Shown piece after piece: positions 1 through 10,112 of a DNA stretch of 64,000 nt. The translations under genes were made by a program, and so were the position numbers. A model generated the notes under the pieces. That model made no database searches. It was not told the DNA's origin and saw only the letters and a list, made by a program, of their open reading frames with translations. Each line of letters begins with the position of its first letter. The stretch's first letter is position 1. Location of the stretch: contig JAIOAV010000008.1 in NCBI GenBank assembly GCA_019873665.1, positions 1 through 64,000 of the forward strand, given 5' to 3'. The stretch comes from Chloroflexota bacterium (GTDB lineage: Bacteria; Chloroflexota; Anaerolineae; JAAYEA01).

Positions 1-1182
1 GGGTGCGACGGGACAGCGGACGGCAAACCGGACACGCTGACGATCCGACGGTACGAGCGCTTTGGCGCGGGAGGCGCCGGGCTCCTCTGGTTCGAGGCGA
101 CGGCCGTGGTACAGGAGGGACGCGCCAACCCCCGCCAACTGCTGATGGTGGAGGCGAACGTGCCGAGCTTTCGCGATCTGCTCCAGCGCACGCTGGAGGT
201 CGCAGCAGCGGCGAACGGCGCCGACTTTCGCCCGGTCACGGTTCTGCAGCTCACGCATTCGGGCCGTTACGCGCGCCCGGTGGACAAGCCCGCACCGATC
301 ATCGCCCATCATGACGGCGTGCTGGACAAGGTGTACAATATCCCGCCCGATCACCCGCTGATCAGCGACGAGGAGCTGGAACGCCTGCAGGATCGTTATG
401 TGGAAGCGGCATACTGCGCCAAGATGGCGGGCTTTGATGCCGTGGATGTCAAGAGCTGCCACCGCTATCTGCTGTCGGAGCTGTTGGCATCCTTCACCCG
501 TCCGGGCCGCTATGGCGGCTCCTTCGAGAACCGTACCCGCTTCCTGCTGACCGTGGTGGACCGCATCCAAAAGGAAGTCCCCGGCATCATGGTAACCACG
601 CGCCTCAACGTCTATGACGGGCACCCGTATCCGTGGGGCTGGGGTGTCAGCCAGGAAAGTCCCAAAATCCCCGATCTGACGGAGCCGCTGCGCCTGGTCC
701 AGCTACTGGCGGCGCGTGGCCTGACGCTGCTAAACGTTACGGCGGGCAACCCCTATTTTACGCCGGAAATCAACCGCCCCTTTGACGTGCCCATCGTGGG
801 CGGCAAGACGCCGGATGAGCACCCGCTGGAGGGCGTGGCGCGCATCGTGCACCAGGCGCGGCAGGTGCAGGGCGTTGTCCCCGATATGGTGATCATCGGC
901 TCCGGGTTCTCGTGGCTGCGGCAGTATCAGGGCAATGCCGCCGCCGCTGTCATCCGTCAGCGGTGGATGAAGATGGTGGGTATGGGACGTGGCGCTTTTG
1001 CCTATCCCGACTTTGCCCGTGATCTGCTGACCAGGGGCTTTCTGGACCCGCGCAAGGTGTGCATCACATGCAGCCGTTGCACGCAGATCATGCGCGATCA
1101 CGGCCGGACCGGCTGCGTGATCCGCGACCGCGAGGTGTACGGGCCGATCTATGCCGAGGGGCGCGCCAAGGCAAAAGGATAG
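1..1182 (+). CDS. NADH:flavin oxidoreductase / Old Yellow Enzyme family (5' truncated by window)
   Basis: Frame 1 is open from base 1 through ORF 106-1182; motifs LTHSGRYARP, DAVDVKSCHRYLLSELLASFTRPGRYGGSFENRTRF and a C-terminal Cys cluster CITCSRC typical of 2,4-dienoyl-CoA reductase-like OYEs. Confidence 0.9.
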   Translation, partial: GCDGTADGKPDTLTIRRYERFGAGGAGLLWFEATAVVQEGRANPRQLLMVEANVPSFRDLLQRTLEVAAAANGADFRPVTVLQLTHSGRYARPVDKPAPIIAHHDGVLDKVYNIPPDHPLISDEELERLQDRYVEAAYCAKMAGFDAVDVKSCHRYLLSELLASFTRPGRYGGSFENRTRFLLTVVDRIQKEVPGIMVTTRLNVYDGHPYPWGWGVSQESPKIPDLTEPLRLVQLLAARGLTLLNVTAGNPYFTPEINRPFDVPIVGGKTPDEHPLEGVARIVHQARQVQGVVPDMVIIGSGFSWLRQYQGNAAAAVIRQRWMKMVGMGRGAFAYPDFARDLLTRGFLDPRKVCITCSRCTQIMRDHGRTGCVIRDREVYGPIYAEGRAKAKG

Positions 1183-1255
1183 AGCGCGCAACCAGCCCGG
1201 TTGCCGCGTGTATCCTTGTCGACGACCGAGCAGGGGAGTGAGAAAGGAAACCGTG

Positions 1256-2368
1256 ATGAAGAAGCGACCTTTGGGCAAGACCGGCTATGAGGTATCGCCG
1301 CTGGGTTTCGGCAGCATGCGACTGCCCATGGTAGACATCGGCGGCTATAACTATGTGGACCTTGACAAGGCGATCGAGGCGCTCCGCACGGCTCTCGCGG
1401 GCGGCGTGAACTACATTGACAGCGCGTTCCTCTATTGCGAGGGAGAGTCGGAGTATGCTGTCGGACGCGCCATCAAGGGGTACGAGGATGACGTCCTCCT
1501 GACCACCAAGGCCACCAAGCAACGGATGGCGAATCCGGGCGACCTGCGCCGCATGCTGGAGCACCAGCTCCGCAAGCTCGACCGCGACTGGGTGCACTTT
1601 TACCTCTTTCACGGCATCGGCTGGGACAATTTCCACGAGATCGACAAAAAGACCGGCTGGCTGCAGGACATGCTGCGCGCCAAAGAAGAGGGGCTGGTCA
1701 AGCACATCGGCATGTCGTTTCATGACGCGCCGGAGCGGATGCGCGACCTGATTGATCTCGGCTTTATCGAGCTGGTTACATGCCAGTACAATTATCTGGA
1801 CCGGCGCAACGAGGAGAGCATCGCCTATGCTGCCAGCAAAGGGCTGGGCGTGGTCGTGATGGGGCCGGTGGGCGGGGGGCGGCTCTCCGTCCTGCCCAAG
1901 GGAGTGCGCGGTCTGCCCGGTTTTAGCGCGGAGCGCGCCGCCGAGCTGGCGCTGCGCTTTGTCCTCGCCAACCCGAACGTGCATGTGGCGCTCTCCGGCA
2001 TGGGCTCGGTGCAGATGGTGCAGGAGAACATCGCGGCGGCGGAAGTGGGGCCGCTCTCCGCCGCCGAGGTCGCGATGCTGACACAATTGATGGAGGAGAA
2101 CAAGCGGCTAGCCGATCTCTACTGCACCGGCTGTCGCTACTGCATGCCTTGCTCGCACGGCGTGGATATCCCCGCCAACTTTGAGGCGTTCAACTACTAT
2201 CAGGTGTATGGCCTAGAGGATTACGCTCGGCGGCAGTATGCGCGACTGGTCGAGCGAGAGCGCGATGCATCGCGGTGCATCGCCTGCGGCGAATGCCTGG
2301 AGAAATGCCCGCAGAACATCCCTATCCCGGACCAGATGCAGCAGGTCCTGGACCTTTTCTCGCGGTAG
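1256..2368 (+). CDS. aldo/keto reductase with C-terminal 4Fe-4S ferredoxin-like domain
   Basis: MKKRPLGKTGYEVSPLGFGSMRLPM start; C-terminal CTGCRYCMPCSHGVDIP and CIACGECLEKCPQNIPI. Confidence 0.93.
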   Translation: MKKRPLGKTGYEVSPLGFGSMRLPMVDIGGYNYVDLDKAIEALRTALAGGVNYIDSAFLYCEGESEYAVGRAIKGYEDDVLLTTKATKQRMANPGDLRRMLEHQLRKLDRDWVHFYLFHGIGWDNFHEIDKKTGWLQDMLRAKEEGLVKHIGMSFHDAPERMRDLIDLGFIELVTCQYNYLDRRNEESIAYAASKGLGVVVMGPVGGGRLSVLPKGVRGLPGFSAERAAELALRFVLANPNVHVALSGMGSVQMVQENIAAAEVGPLSAAEVAMLTQLMEENKRLADLYCTGCRYCMPCSHGVDIPANFEAFNYYQVYGLEDYARRQYARLVERERDASRCIACGECLEKCPQNIPIPDQMQQVLDLFSR

Positions 2369-2451
2369 ATCATCATTGCGGGCGCACCGCGCCGCCGGCC
2401 GTGCGCTCGCCCCCTGGCTCTGGCGGCATCTTGACTCTGACGAGGGCAGGC

Positions 2452-3621
2452 ATGGAACGACGCGTGAACTGGAGCGGGCCGCTGATCGCGCTGGCGCTGG
2501 CGGTATTCTTCTCGCGGTTGGGTGAGGGATTGCAGGGTGGCGTGGCCACCAACTTTTACGTGCAGGACCTGCAGCTGGGCGGGGATCGCGTGCTCTGGCT
2601 TTCCGGCATCCGCGAGATTCCGGGCCTGTTGCTGGTGTTCCTGGCGGCACTGCTGGCATTCCTGCCGCTGTCGCGGCAGGCAGCGATGTCGGTGCTGCTG
2701 ATGGGCCTGGGCTATGGCGCGTACGCCTTTGTCCACTCGTATCTGGCGCTGATCGTCGCCTCGCTTGTCGCCAGCGTCGGCTTTCACAACTGGATGCCGC
2801 TACAAAGCTCCCTCAGCATGTCGCTGGTGCCCAAGTCGCACTCGGGGCGCATCCTGGGGCGGATGAGCGCCATTGGCGCGTTCGCGGGGCTGGGTGGCAT
2901 GTTGCTGGTAACGCTCCTGGTCAATCGCCTCGGCTTGCGCGTCTTTTTCGCGCTGGCAGGGGGGGCGCTGGTCATCGGCGCCGCCTCACTGTTGCGCATC
3001 CCTCCCGACGTGGGCGGCGAGGGAAGCCAGACGCGCAAGCTCGTCTTCCGCCGGCGCTACTGGCTCTACTATGTGCTCATCTTTTTCGAGGGCTCGCGCA
3101 CGCAGGTGTTCTTTGCCTTTGCCTCGTGGGTGCTGGCGCAGTTCTACGGCTTGGACGCGCAAAAGCTGTCGCTGTTGCTGATCGTGAGCGGCATCGTGAA
3201 CCTCGTGGGCGTACCGCGCATGGGCGCGCTGATTGACCGCCTGGGTGAGCGCGCCGTGCTGCTGATGAGCTACAGCGGGCTGGCGTTCTCTTTCATCGGC
3301 TACGCGCTGATCCACAACGTGTGGATCCTGGCGCTCCTCTATATCTCCATCAACTTTCTCGTGCTATCGCGGGTGGCGCTGGACACCTACGCCAACCGCA
3401 TCGCCTTGCCGGGGGACCTCGTGCCGACGCTCACCGCAGGCGTCAGCGTGAACCACATCACCTCGGTGAGCATGTCGCTGCTGGCGGGCACGCTGCTGCG
3501 GATCGTGGGCTACGAGACACTCTCCTGGGGAGCGGCGCTGATGATCCTGCTCTCCATCCCCTTTGCGCTGCTGGTGCGTACCACGTCAGAGGCGGAGCGC
3601 GCCGAGTCGCCGGCCGCCTAA
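2452..3621 (+). CDS. MFS transporter
   Basis: Multiple hydrophobic TM segments, MFS-like; ATG at 2452 shortly after the AKR gene. Confidence 0.8.
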   Translation: MERRVNWSGPLIALALAVFFSRLGEGLQGGVATNFYVQDLQLGGDRVLWLSGIREIPGLLLVFLAALLAFLPLSRQAAMSVLLMGLGYGAYAFVHSYLALIVASLVASVGFHNWMPLQSSLSMSLVPKSHSGRILGRMSAIGAFAGLGGMLLVTLLVNRLGLRVFFALAGGALVIGAASLLRIPPDVGGEGSQTRKLVFRRRYWLYYVLIFFEGSRTQVFFAFASWVLAQFYGLDAQKLSLLLIVSGIVNLVGVPRMGALIDRLGERAVLLMSYSGLAFSFIGYALIHNVWILALLYISINFLVLSRVALDTYANRIALPGDLVPTLTAGVSVNHITSVSMSLLAGTLLRIVGYETLSWGAALMILLSIPFALLVRTTSEAERAESPAA

Positions 3622-4997
3622 TCGGCGATGGCGCGTCGCTCCGCCTCCACTTCCGCGAACCACGTCTCCAGCGCCTGCAACATGGCCGCCGTGCGGGCTG
3701 GCTCTGCCGCCGCAAGGTCGCGCTGCTCCAGCGGGTCCTCGCGGATGTTGAAGAGCTGAGGCGGCGGGGGCGGTGGGATGATCCGCTCCGGCTCGGGCGC
3801 GCGTCGGATATCATGAAAGCGCTCCGGTTCGTACTTGAGCGCGCGGTCCATCTCCAAATCCTCTGCCGCCACAACCATGGTCTCGCGGATGCGCGGGCGC
3901 ACCAGCTTCCAGTCGCCGTCGCGCATCGCCGCGTTGGATGTAACGAGGGGCGTGTAACGGTTCCACTGCCAGAAGCGCCGTATCCGCACCTCTCCCGGTT
4001 CGCCGCGCAGCACGGGGAGCACATTCACGCCATCCAGCGCCAGCTCTGGCGGCGGCGTCTCGCCGACGGCGGCCAGCAGCGTGGGCAGCCAGTCGGTAAA
4101 GTGCACTATGTCGTGGCGACATTGACCACGCGGCAGCCCCGCCGGCCAACGCGCGATCAGCGGCACGCGGATGCCTCCCTCATAAACGAGGCCCTTGGCC
4201 CCGTTGAAGCCGCAGTTGAAGCGGTCCAAACGCATCTCCCCCTCGCCGCCGAACTGCGGGCCGTTGTCGCTGGTAAAGAGGACAAGGGTATCCTCGGCGA
4301 TCCCCAGACGCGACAGCTCTTCCAGAATCCGCGCCACGCCGCGATCCATGCACCGCAACATGCCGTAGAGGGTGCTAACCCCCTTGCTGAACCTGCCTGT
4401 CTCGGCAAAGGGGCGCACATCCTCATCGGGCGCTTGCAGCGGAAAGTGCGGCGCATTGTAGGTGAGATGCAGGAAGAAAGGCTCGCGCGCATGCCGCCGC
4501 AGGAAGCCGATCGCCTCATCCGTCAGGACATCGGTCAGATAGCGGCCATCTGCTGGCTCAAAGCGGCCATTGCGATCCAGCCGCCACCGATAATAGTCCT
4601 GCCAGCCGCCGCGAAAGCCGACGAACTCGTCAAAGCCGCGCGCGTTGGGATGATAGCGCGGGTCCAGCGCGCCCAGATGCCACTTGCCGATCAGGCCGGC
4701 AACATACCCCGCTCGTTTCAGCAGATCGGCCAGCGTTACTTCGCGCAGCGCCAGCCGATCCAGGCCGCGTCCTTCCAACGTGTCAATCGCGCCGGTGCGA
4801 TGTGGGTAGCGGCCGGTGAGCAACGCCGCGCGCGCCGGGGCGCATACCGCGGAGCCGGAATAGTGCTGCGTCAGGCAGATCCCCTCCGCCAACAGCTCAT
4901 CCAGCGCCGGCGTTTGGGATAGGCCGCCGTTGAACGCCTGAAAGTCGCCATATCCCATATCGTCGGCGAGGATGAACAGGATATTGGGCCGTGGCAT
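3618..4997 (-). CDS. sulfatase (arylsulfatase family), no signal peptide apparent
   Basis: MPRPNILFILADDMGYGD; Cys-type formylglycine motif CAPARAALLTGRYPHRTG; KWHLG motif. Confidence 0.93.
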   Translation of the reverse strand: MPRPNILFILADDMGYGDFQAFNGGLSQTPALDELLAEGICLTQHYSGSAVCAPARAALLTGRYPHRTGAIDTLEGRGLDRLALREVTLADLLKRAGYVAGLIGKWHLGALDPRYHPNARGFDEFVGFRGGWQDYYRWRLDRNGRFEPADGRYLTDVLTDEAIGFLRRHAREPFFLHLTYNAPHFPLQAPDEDVRPFAETGRFSKGVSTLYGMLRCMDRGVARILEELSRLGIAEDTLVLFTSDNGPQFGGEGEMRLDRFNCGFNGAKGLVYEGGIRVPLIARWPAGLPRGQCRHDIVHFTDWLPTLLAAVGETPPPELALDGVNVLPVLRGEPGEVRIRRFWQWNRYTPLVTSNAAMRDGDWKLVRPRIRETMVVAAEDLEMDRALKYEPERFHDIRRAPEPERIIPPPPPPQLFNIREDPLEQRDLAAAEPARTAAMLQALETWFAEVEAERRAIAD

Positions 4998-5066
4998 GCG
5001 CGCCTCCTTTCTCACGGCAAGCGATAGACCGGGCTGATCTGGAGTGTAGAGCCTTGCGTCGAGCTG

Positions 5067-6347
5067 TCAAGCGTGCAGGTGGCGAGGCTCGTGCACAGCC
5101 CAGTGCATCACGCCCCAGGCCATAGCCGTCAAGAGGAGCGCGATGGCAAACAGCGGCCGGTAGCCGAACAGCGCCGCCAACCAACCGCCCACTAGGGGCG
5201 CGATGGCGCTAAAGATGCCAGTTGTCGTGTTCCCGAGGCCGATATAGGTGGGACGATCTGCCGGACTGGCGAACTCCAGCAGGACGAGCGGCCCCGCCAC
5301 CAGCTCGGATGCGGTGGCAGCGCCAGCGCCGGCAAAAAAGAGGAGCGAGAACAGCAGCGGGTTCGGTGCCCAGAGCGCCGCCGCCATCGCCGCCGCCCAG
5401 CCGGCGATGCCCAGCTCCAGCGAGAGCTTGTGGCCCTTCTGGTCGCCTAGGTAGCCGAAAGCCAGGTTGAGCACCGTCTGCGCGATCAGAAGGATGGTGG
5501 TGAACACGCCCGCCTGCTGATCCGGGAGACGCCACCGCTCCACCGCATAGACTGCCGCCAGCCCCACCGACGCCATGCGGCTGAAACCGGTCAGGGCGCG
5601 CGCTGCCAGATAGTGGCGAAAGTTAAGGTCCGCACGCAAGAGACGCGGCAGGCTGCGCCAGTACTGCCCGTGCGAGATGCGCTCCTTCTGGGGTGGGTAT
5701 GCCGGCTCGCGCGTCATGGCGAGGAACAGCCAGGAGAGCGAGATGAGCGCAAAGCCGCAGAGCATACATAGCGCAAAGTTATTGGGGAAAGTATAGCGCG
5801 CGAGGATGCGGGCGGTGGCCTGCGCACCCAGAACGCCCAGCGCTGCACCGCCAAAGTTGCTGATGCCGAAGAAGCGCCCGCGCCGGCGCGGCGGGATGAT
5901 CTTGGCGATCATGTCCTGCCACGCTGTGGCGAGAAACCCCGCGCCATAGCTGTGCCACGCATAAAAGAGGAGCAGGAGCACCAACGCCAGCTTGCGGTAG
6001 GGCACGGCAAAGAGGTGGGTAGAAACCGCCAGCAGCAGGAAAGGCAGCCGCTCTAGGAAGAAGCCGGCCACAACCACGAGCGGCTTACGACGTGGGAGCC
6101 GCTCCACGAGGTTCGCCGTGAGAAGCTGCGGCAGAAACCAGCCGGAGCTGGCGATGGCGGTGATCAGCCCGATCACGACCGGGTTGCTGGTCAGGCGCGC
6201 CGCATATACCGGGATGACGGTGCTGCCGCTGACAAAGCTGATGCCAAACCAGTAAAAGACGCCGTCTAGCGCGCTGACCGCGAAGTTCCAGCGATAGTCC
6301 CGCGCGATCTGCCGGTTGTAGCTTTCCTCATCAAAGGCCATGTCCAC
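5067..6347 (-). CDS. MFS transporter
   Basis: About 12 predicted TM stretches; downstream of the 6426-7877 gene on the same strand. Confidence 0.8.
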   Translation of the reverse strand: MDMAFDEESYNRQIARDYRWNFAVSALDGVFYWFGISFVSGSTVIPVYAARLTSNPVVIGLITAIASSGWFLPQLLTANLVERLPRRKPLVVVAGFFLERLPFLLLAVSTHLFAVPYRKLALVLLLLFYAWHSYGAGFLATAWQDMIAKIIPPRRRGRFFGISNFGGAALGVLGAQATARILARYTFPNNFALCMLCGFALISLSWLFLAMTREPAYPPQKERISHGQYWRSLPRLLRADLNFRHYLAARALTGFSRMASVGLAAVYAVERWRLPDQQAGVFTTILLIAQTVLNLAFGYLGDQKGHKLSLELGIAGWAAAMAAALWAPNPLLFSLLFFAGAGAATASELVAGPLVLLEFASPADRPTYIGLGNTTTGIFSAIAPLVGGWLAALFGYRPLFAIALLLTAMAWGVMHWAVHEPRHLHA

Positions 6348-6425
6348 CGCTTTGCCCTCTCCTCGCGGCTGCGCAACAGCAAAAAGCCTGGCTCGTCGAG
6401 GCCAGGCCGGAGCGGCAGCCTGCGC

Positions 6426-7877
6426 CTAGCCGAGCTCGGCCACCCAAGCGTTTTGCAGCGCCGGCAGATCCGCGAACACCCAGTCGGGCGCCAACCCAGA
6501 CGCGGCCAGCTCCCGTTCACCCACAACGCCGGTCAGCACGAGGATGGTCATCAGCCCGGCCCGCTGTCCGCCCAGGATGTCCGTTTCCGGACGGTCGCCA
6601 ATGATCGCCGTATGCGCCGCGTCCGCGTCCAGCCGATCCAGCGCCACCTGAAAGATGGGCAACTCCGGCTTGCCCACGATAAAGGGCGACACGTCCGTCG
6701 CCGCCTCGATGGCGGCCAGGATCGCGCCATTGCCCGGCACTAATCCTTCCTCCGCCGGGTAGGTCTTGTCCGGGTTGGTGCCGATAAAGGCCGCGCCGGC
6801 GCGGATCGCCAGCGTCGCCTCTTTGAGCTTGCGATAGGTCAGATGGCGGTCCCAGCCGACCACGACCGCCGCCACACCCTCGTGCCCGTCAGCCACCTCG
6901 TAACCGGCAGCCCGCAGCGCCTCGCGCACGCCGCTCTCCCCGATCACATAGACCCGTGACCCGGGTGGGATCACCTTTCCCAGATGCATAGCCGTCGCCG
7001 CCGACGAGGTGAACACCTCCTGCGGCGCGACGTGGATATCCATGCCGGCGAGTTTGGTCACGTATTCTTGCGGCGTGAGCGACGAGTTGTTGGTGAACAG
7101 CAGAAACGGGATGCCGCGCTCCCGGCAGAAATCGAGGAACTCGCGCGCGCCTGGGATCGCCGTCATCCCCCGGTACATGACGCCATCCATGTCAATCAAC
7201 AAATGCCGGATGTCCGATAGACGCTTCTCTCTCGACAACGCTCCTTCTCCCTGAAAGAGTTGTAATGCTCGCACATAGTCGGCGGGCGTGTCAATGTCAT
7301 CGAAACAGAGCGCGGCGTCCACTTCCACGAGCGCCAGCTCGTCCGCGTGCCGCCGCACCACATCCCTGCCGCCGCGATCCCCGGTCACAGCGCGCAGCTC
7401 GGGGAAAAGGCTCCGCGCGAAGAGGACCGGATTGCCCCAACTCCCCTTGTATGCGGGCGCTACCAGCCGCGCGCCGGTTTGCTGCCAGCGGCGCAGCAGT
7501 CGCGCGATCAACTCGGGCGAGACATGCGGCTGATCTCCCAGCACCATCAGCACCGCTGCCACATCCAGTCCCAGCGCTGCCAAGCCAGCGCGCAACGACG
7601 TGCTGAGTCCCTGCTGCCAAGCTGGATTATCCACGATAAGCAGGCGCGGCTGCGCTGCATATCCGGCCAACTGCTGACGGATAGTTGATGCGTGCGCGCC
7701 GAGCACCAGCACCACCTGTTGTACGGGCGACGCCAGCACTGCATCCAACACGCGCGCGAGAAGCGGCTTGCCGCCCAGCGGCAGAAGCTGTTTGATCTGG
7801 CCAAAGCGGTGCCCGCCTCCCGCCGCCAGGATCACTGCTCCCACAGATGTGCCCACCATCTGCACACGCGCTGCCAT
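6426..7877 (-). CDS. two-domain protein: MobA/MocA-like nucleotidyltransferase fused to NagD-like HAD phosphatase
   Basis: N-term VGAVILAAGGGHRFGQIKQLLPLGGKPLL; C-term LLIDMDGVMYRG...LLFTNNSS...GTNPDKTYP...IIGDRPETDILGG; single open frame. Confidence 0.88.
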   Translation of the reverse strand: MAARVQMVGTSVGAVILAAGGGHRFGQIKQLLPLGGKPLLARVLDAVLASPVQQVVLVLGAHASTIRQQLAGYAAQPRLLIVDNPAWQQGLSTSLRAGLAALGLDVAAVLMVLGDQPHVSPELIARLLRRWQQTGARLVAPAYKGSWGNPVLFARSLFPELRAVTGDRGGRDVVRRHADELALVEVDAALCFDDIDTPADYVRALQLFQGEGALSREKRLSDIRHLLIDMDGVMYRGMTAIPGAREFLDFCRERGIPFLLFTNNSSLTPQEYVTKLAGMDIHVAPQEVFTSSAATAMHLGKVIPPGSRVYVIGESGVREALRAAGYEVADGHEGVAAVVVGWDRHLTYRKLKEATLAIRAGAAFIGTNPDKTYPAEEGLVPGNGAILAAIEAATDVSPFIVGKPELPIFQVALDRLDADAAHTAIIGDRPETDILGGQRAGLMTILVLTGVVGERELAASGLAPDWVFADLPALQNAWVAELG

Positions 7878-7885
7878 GGCGCTCC

Positions 7886-9205
7886 TCAGGCGGAGAGGAG
7901 CAGGGCAAAATGCGGCCATTCGTAACGGCGCAACCGCCCCTGCTGCGCCGGCAGGTCTTCATCCACCACCTGATACGCTGCCCGTCCCGCCAGCACCTGC
8001 GCCAGCGCGTCCGCGAATTCGACGAGCACGCCGGGCTCCAAGCGTGGACGGTTATGCGAGGGGCATATCGCATCAAGCCGTGACGCCAACGCGGCCAGGC
8101 GAGCCGCCGATTGCGCCAGCATGTCCAGATCCGAATCGGCAAAGTGGCAATAGAGCGTGCCGGGGTAAAAAGAGTCCCCCGTAAAGAGCAAACGGTCCGC
8201 CTCATCGTACAGGCAGATGCTATCCGCCGAGTGGCCGGGCGTATGCCATACCTGCAACATCTTGCCGCCGAGGTCAATCACCTCTCCCTCCCGCAGGGGA
8301 TGCGTGATGGCAAAGGGCAGAATGCGATAGTCCTCTGGCCGAAATGGCTGCGGCACCGACCAGGGGCGATAGAAAGCCCCTGGTACTAGCGCGCCCATCG
8401 CCGCGATCTCGGCATGAGAGATGCCCTGCATGGCGCGCTGCCGCGCCAGCGGCGTGTCAAAGAGCGCGACCTCGGCAAAGCGGTGGTTGTCGCCGATGTG
8501 GTCATAGTGCGAGTGTGTGTTGACGACCAGGATCGGTTTGTCCGTCAGCCGCTGCACCTCCAGCTCGATGTTGCCGATACCCATGCCGGTATCAATCAGC
8601 GCCGCACGGCGCTCGCCGATTACCAGATACGACTGGGCTCGCTCGTAATGACCTGGCTCAGTCAGCGCGTATACGCCCCTGGCCACGAGCGTCGTCTCGA
8701 ACCATGACCCGCCCACACCGCGCGTCGCGACCACCTGGCACGGCTGGATGACGCCGCCGGTGCCGGGTATAGGCAGGATCAGCAGCAGATCTCCATCCGC
8801 CAGCCAATCCTTGGTGTCAACGCCGCGCACGATCCACTTGCCGGCCGCCCGCAGCCGGCGCGCATTGGGCACATCGCTGCGATCCGGCGCATCCGGCCCG
8901 CAGCCATAGGCAAAGGCGATCACGTCGCTATCCCAGAGCACAACGCGCTCTGTCGCCTCCGGCGTCAGATAGCCCCCCTCCGGCAGCACGAGCACCGGAA
9001 TAGAGCCGCTGCACGCTTTGTTGCGGACCGCCTCGACGTCAGACGCAGCAACGACAGGCTGAGAGAAACGCCCCAACGCCGACCAACCGGCCAGACCGGT
9101 CTTGTGCACCTCAACCCATCCCGCAGTCGGCTCGGGGGCTTCCCACCAGGTCTCGCACGGCGACGTGCTCGAGCGCCTTGTCAGATTCTGGAGCTTGACG
9201 GACAT
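7886..9205 (-). CDS. MBL-fold metallohydrolase with ~170 aa N-terminal extension
   Basis: NTHSHYDHIGDN, TPGHSADSICLY, LLFTGDSFYPG; ATG at 9205 one base after the upstream stop. Confidence 0.85.
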   Translation of the reverse strand: MSVKLQNLTRRSSTSPCETWWEAPEPTAGWVEVHKTGLAGWSALGRFSQPVVAASDVEAVRNKACSGSIPVLVLPEGGYLTPEATERVVLWDSDVIAFAYGCGPDAPDRSDVPNARRLRAAGKWIVRGVDTKDWLADGDLLLILPIPGTGGVIQPCQVVATRGVGGSWFETTLVARGVYALTEPGHYERAQSYLVIGERRAALIDTGMGIGNIELEVQRLTDKPILVVNTHSHYDHIGDNHRFAEVALFDTPLARQRAMQGISHAEIAAMGALVPGAFYRPWSVPQPFRPEDYRILPFAITHPLREGEVIDLGGKMLQVWHTPGHSADSICLYDEADRLLFTGDSFYPGTLYCHFADSDLDMLAQSAARLAALASRLDAICPSHNRPRLEPGVLVEFADALAQVLAGRAAYQVVDEDLPAQQGRLRRYEWPHFALLLSA

Positions 9206-9206
9206 C

Positions 9207-10112
9207 CTAACCACCTCCCATAGAGACTCGCAGTCCCCGTTCCTCAAAGCACGCCGCCGCGAGATGCTTCTGCTCTTCGGTGAGCGGGACGAGGGCCAGA
9301 GGTGGCAGCGGGCTATCCAGACGCGGCAGCTTGCTCTCGCCCAGGCGATGATACGGTAGCAGATGCACTTCATCCAGTCCCAAATCACGGAGCAGCGCGG
9401 CGATCGCTCCCAGGTTTTCTGGTCGCGCTGTCATCGTTGGCACGATCGGCAGGCGCGGGATCACCGCGACGCCTCGTGCCACCAGACGACTCAAGTTGCC
9501 AAGGATCAGCGCGTTGTCCTGCCGCGTGAACTCGCGGTGCAGCGCGGCGTCAACAGCCTTGACGTCGTATAGGATCAGGTCGAGGTAAGGGAGGACGCTC
9601 TCCAGTATCTCCCAATCAGCAAAGCCGCACGTCTCCAGCGCCGTATGGAGCTGGCTCTCCTTGCACAGTCGCAGGAACTCGCGCAGCGCCAGCGGCTGCA
9701 TGGTCGGCTCGCCACCCGAGACGGTAACGCCGCCGCCCGACGTGCGATAGAACGGCTCGTCGCGCCGCACCTCCTGCAATAGCTCCTCCGGCGTGTAGTA
9801 ACGGCCCACGACGCGCAGCGCTTCGGCAAAACAGACCTCCGCGCATTTGCCACAGCGTGTGCACTTGTCCCGGATGATGCGGCTCTCCCCCTGATACGTG
9901 ATCGCCCCCTGCGGGCACACCTCCTGGCACTTGCCACAGCCAATGCAAAGGTTGGCGTAGAACGCCATCTCTGGGTGTGGCAGCAGCCCTTCCGGATTCT
10001 GGCACCAGCGGCAACGCAGGGGACATCCCTTGAAAAACACCAGGGTGCGAATGCCGGGCCCATCGTGTAGCGAGAATCGTTGGATATCAAAGACAAGGGC
10101 TTCGCAGCGCAT
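9207..10112 (-). CDS. glycyl-radical enzyme activating protein (radical SAM, ferredoxin-containing)
   Basis: FSLHDGPGIRTLVFFKGCPLRCRWCQNPEG (CxxxCxxC), two Cys clusters CIGCGKCQEVCP and CTRCGKCAEVC, GGGVTVSGGEPTMQP; alternative start at 10127. Confidence 0.93.
   Translation of the reverse strand: MRCEALVFDIQRFSLHDGPGIRTLVFFKGCPLRCRWCQNPEGLLPHPEMAFYANLCIGCGKCQEVCPQGAITYQGESRIIRDKCTRCGKCAEVCFAEALRVVGRYYTPEELLQEVRRDEPFYRTSGGGVTVSGGEPTMQPLALREFLRLCKESQLHTALETCGFADWEILESVLPYLDLILYDVKAVDAALHREFTRQDNALILGNLSRLVARGVAVIPRLPIVPTMTARPENLGAIAALLRDLGLDEVHLLPYHRLGESKLPRLDSPLPPLALVPLTEEQKHLAAACFEERGLRVSMGGG

Noticed and set aside
3321-4922. 533-aa plus-strand ORF
   Set aside because: Antisense to the sulfatase gene with intact CxPxR motif; no recognisable domain
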